The notes under the pieces are model-generated. The model searched no databases. It saw nothing but the letters and a program-made list of their open reading frames with translations, and had not been told where the DNA came from. From Butyricimonas synergistica DSM 23225 (GTDB lineage: Bacteria > Bacteroidota > Bacteroidia > Bacteroidales > Marinifilaceae), in NCBI RefSeq assembly GCF_000379665.1, contig NZ_KB903359.1, positions 33,997 to 97,996 on the forward strand: DNA of 64,000 bases. The letters are read 5' to 3'. Below, piece after piece: positions 62,866 through 64,000 of this stretch; positions within the stretch are counted from its first letter, which is position 1; each line of letters starts with the position of its first letter. The position numbers and the translations under genes were made by a program.

Positions 62866-63214
62866 ATTTGCAATCAGATATTTAATAAAAATACAATTCA
62901 CAAAAAATACCACACTCTTGGCTGATCTTTATAAAACACCCACCACTTTATCTTTTTCTCGATATAAAGACAGTGGATAAATATATATAATAATTATTCT
63001 CCAAATTGTATCACATTTGTACCGATTTGTCTTAATATTTTCTTAAAATTTTAACCCATTTTCCTATAATAGGCTCTCGATTTTAACATTTACATCTAGT
63101 AAATTTTATCAATCATCTAGCAATCATTGATTTAATTTGCAAATTTTACATATTAATCAATTTCCGCCACTAGAGACTTTTGGCAACTATCGCAACATCA
63201 CAAATCGGAATATT
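62866..63214. other. AT-rich upstream region of the secretion operon
   Basis: About 350 bp without a supported gene. It should hold the promoter of the secretion operon; the nearest -7-like element on the minus strand is TATTTTTTG near 62902-62910, one base longer than consensus. No RNA gene, repeat array or terminator was recognised. Confidence 0.5.
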
Positions 63215-63433
63215 TCAAGGGATAAACCATCCCACATATTTGATAAATTCAGAAAAATCATTTTCTTTATACCTGGGAGTCAAAACTAAAATATAACCAG
63301 CTATTGCCGCAAATTTCAAATAATGATCACATTTAAACAAATACAACGATCACTTTTCATACTGATTATATGACCTCTAATAATATTTTCTCCATATTGA
63401 CTTTCAAAATCCCAAGGTTCGATTACCTTTTTA
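63215..63433 (-). pseudogene. Frameshifted small protein gene, immunity-like
   Basis: Starting from a TTG that overlaps the end of the preceding immunity-like gene, one frame reads I-F-K-K-V-I-E-P-W-D-F-E-S-Q-Y-G-E-N-I-I-R-G and on to M-K-S-D-R-C-I. After a shift near 63336-63342 another frame continues F-K-C-D-H-Y-L-K-F-A-A-I-A-G-Y to P-R-Y-K-E-N-D-F-S-E-F-I-K-Y-V-G-W and stops at 63215. The joined product (about 70 residues) has protein-like composition. It is probably a broken immunity gene. No family recognised. Confidence 0.55.
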
Positions 63434-63437
63434 AATA

Positions 63438-63698
63438 TCAATCTTCAATCTCTTTATTCCCTATTAGACACTTTAGCATATACTGACATGCCTGATCTTC
63501 ATTTGCAAATTTTCTAATAGAATGTTTTTCTCCTCTCTCTTTATAATAAACCTCATAGCTCATTGTATTCTTTTCTTTTTTCACAATTAAAGCAAGTTTA
63601 TCATCATCATTTACTGATCCATATATACCATGCAAGTAATAATTATCTTCTGGTATATCCAACACCTTAAGCTTAATATATAATTCTTTTAATGTCAT
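63438..63698 (-). CDS. Small immunity-type protein next to a truncated RHS gene
   Basis: 86 residues from ATG 63698 (M-T-L-K-E-L-Y-I-K-L); a start at 63722 adds eight residues. It is polar and soluble with Y-E-V-Y-Y-K-E-R-G-E-K-H-S-I-R-K-F and A-C-Q-Y-M-L-K-C-L, a pattern seen in small immunity proteins next to polymorphic toxins. It directly follows the end of an RHS fragment, so it probably protected against that toxin's lost tip. The precise Imm family is not assigned. Confidence 0.7.
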   Translation of the reverse strand: MTLKELYIKLKVLDIPEDNYYLHGIYGSVNDDDKLALIVKKEKNTMSYEVYYKERGEKHSIRKFANEDQACQYMLKCLIGNKEIED

Positions 63699-63752
63699 AT
63701 AATCTATTTCAAAGTGATGCAATGATATTTCTCTTAATTAAAACATTAACAC

Positions 63753-64000
63753 TTACGGGTGATTAAAATTGTTTACCACAGACAACAAATTTAAAACATT
63801 ATACGTCAAGTTCAAATTTTTACGGATGTCATTTACTAGATTCCCGTTTTTATCATACAGGTATGAACCTGTCACGTTACCCCTCGATAAACTTGTCAAA
63901 CGGTTACCCGTGTAAGCGTACACTTGAGTCGCGGACACTGAACCAGTCCGGGTAAGGGTCAAAATATTGCCGTTCTTGTCATAGGTCAATCCGCTCTCGT
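63753..64000 (-). pseudogene. RHS-repeat protein, truncated 3' end (continues past the window)
   Basis: About 82 residues are visible, entering from the right edge: L-T-Y-D-K-N-G-N-I-L-T-L-T-R, Y-A-Y-T-G-N-R-L-T-S-L, L-Y-D-K-N-G-N-L-V-N-D and L-T-Y-N-V-L-N-L-L-S. They match the region of the intact RHS protein just before its core. The frame then ends with V-V-N-N-F-N-H-P, so the conserved core (D-H-L-G-S-V-R) and toxin tip are missing. It is a deletion product or a donor remnant, with an immunity-like gene 54 bp downstream. Confidence 0.8.

Overview
The window looks like a chromosomal segment of a gut-type Bacteroidota member, most likely Bacteroidales and probably Odoribacteraceae (Butyricimonas or Odoribacter relatives). 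The reasons are an ECF sigma/FecR/SusC/SusD locus with DUF5117-type metalloproteases, a sodium-pumping methylmalonyl-CoA decarboxylase operon, several Bacteroidota-type TAnnTTTG promoter elements, and many secreted RHS proteins. The genus is inferred from gene families; no search was run.

Left part, 1-13.9 kb (all minus strand): an ECF sigma factor, its FecR anti-sigma factor, SusC, SusD, a lipoprotein, a zinc metalloprotease, a second metalloprotease-like protein that has lost every active-site residue, and the start of a TlpA-like lipoprotein. Together this is a transenvelope signalling and uptake locus, probably for peptides. From 13.9 to 20 kb lies a tightly packed minus-strand run: inositol monophosphatase, two FKBP-like lipoproteins, a PHP phosphatase, a flavin reductase and argS. 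From 20.1 to 25.5 kb is a three-gene RND efflux operon.

Accessory patch, 25.4-29.4 kb: two damaged plus-strand genes lie between two perfect 42-bp direct repeats, one of which is the 5' end of the efflux adaptor gene. Next is a three-gene HipB/HipS/HipT-like toxin-antitoxin locus with three operator-like inverted repeats at exact 41-bp intervals, then a decayed RhuM gene. From 29.5 to 42.2 kb are core genes: dnaQ-like exonuclease, dnaN, aminopeptidase P, the methylmalonyl-CoA epimerase/decarboxylase operon (propionate formation coupled to Na+ export), threonine aldolase, mnmD, a TIGR02757 protein, a DUF4846 protein and a DJ-1 family protein.

Right part, 42.5-64 kb (minus strand): a polymorphic toxin region and a secretion machine. 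A secreted YD/RHS pair (49.2-52.9 and 45.0-49.2 kb) ends in a lipase-like toxin tip with a membrane immunity gene overlapping its stop. Below it lies an array of orphan toxin-tip ends and immunity genes, some frameshifted. Upstream is a 12-gene type II secretion-like operon (53.0-62.9 kb; G, prepilin peptidase, E, D, L/N, M/O, lipoprotein, C/P, K, I, J, F). Beyond it, at the right edge, lies another truncated RHS gene with an immunity-like gene and a broken neighbour. The secretion operon is thus enclosed by RHS toxin loci. The idea that it exports the signal-peptide-bearing RHS proteins is the most interesting, and untested, hypothesis here.
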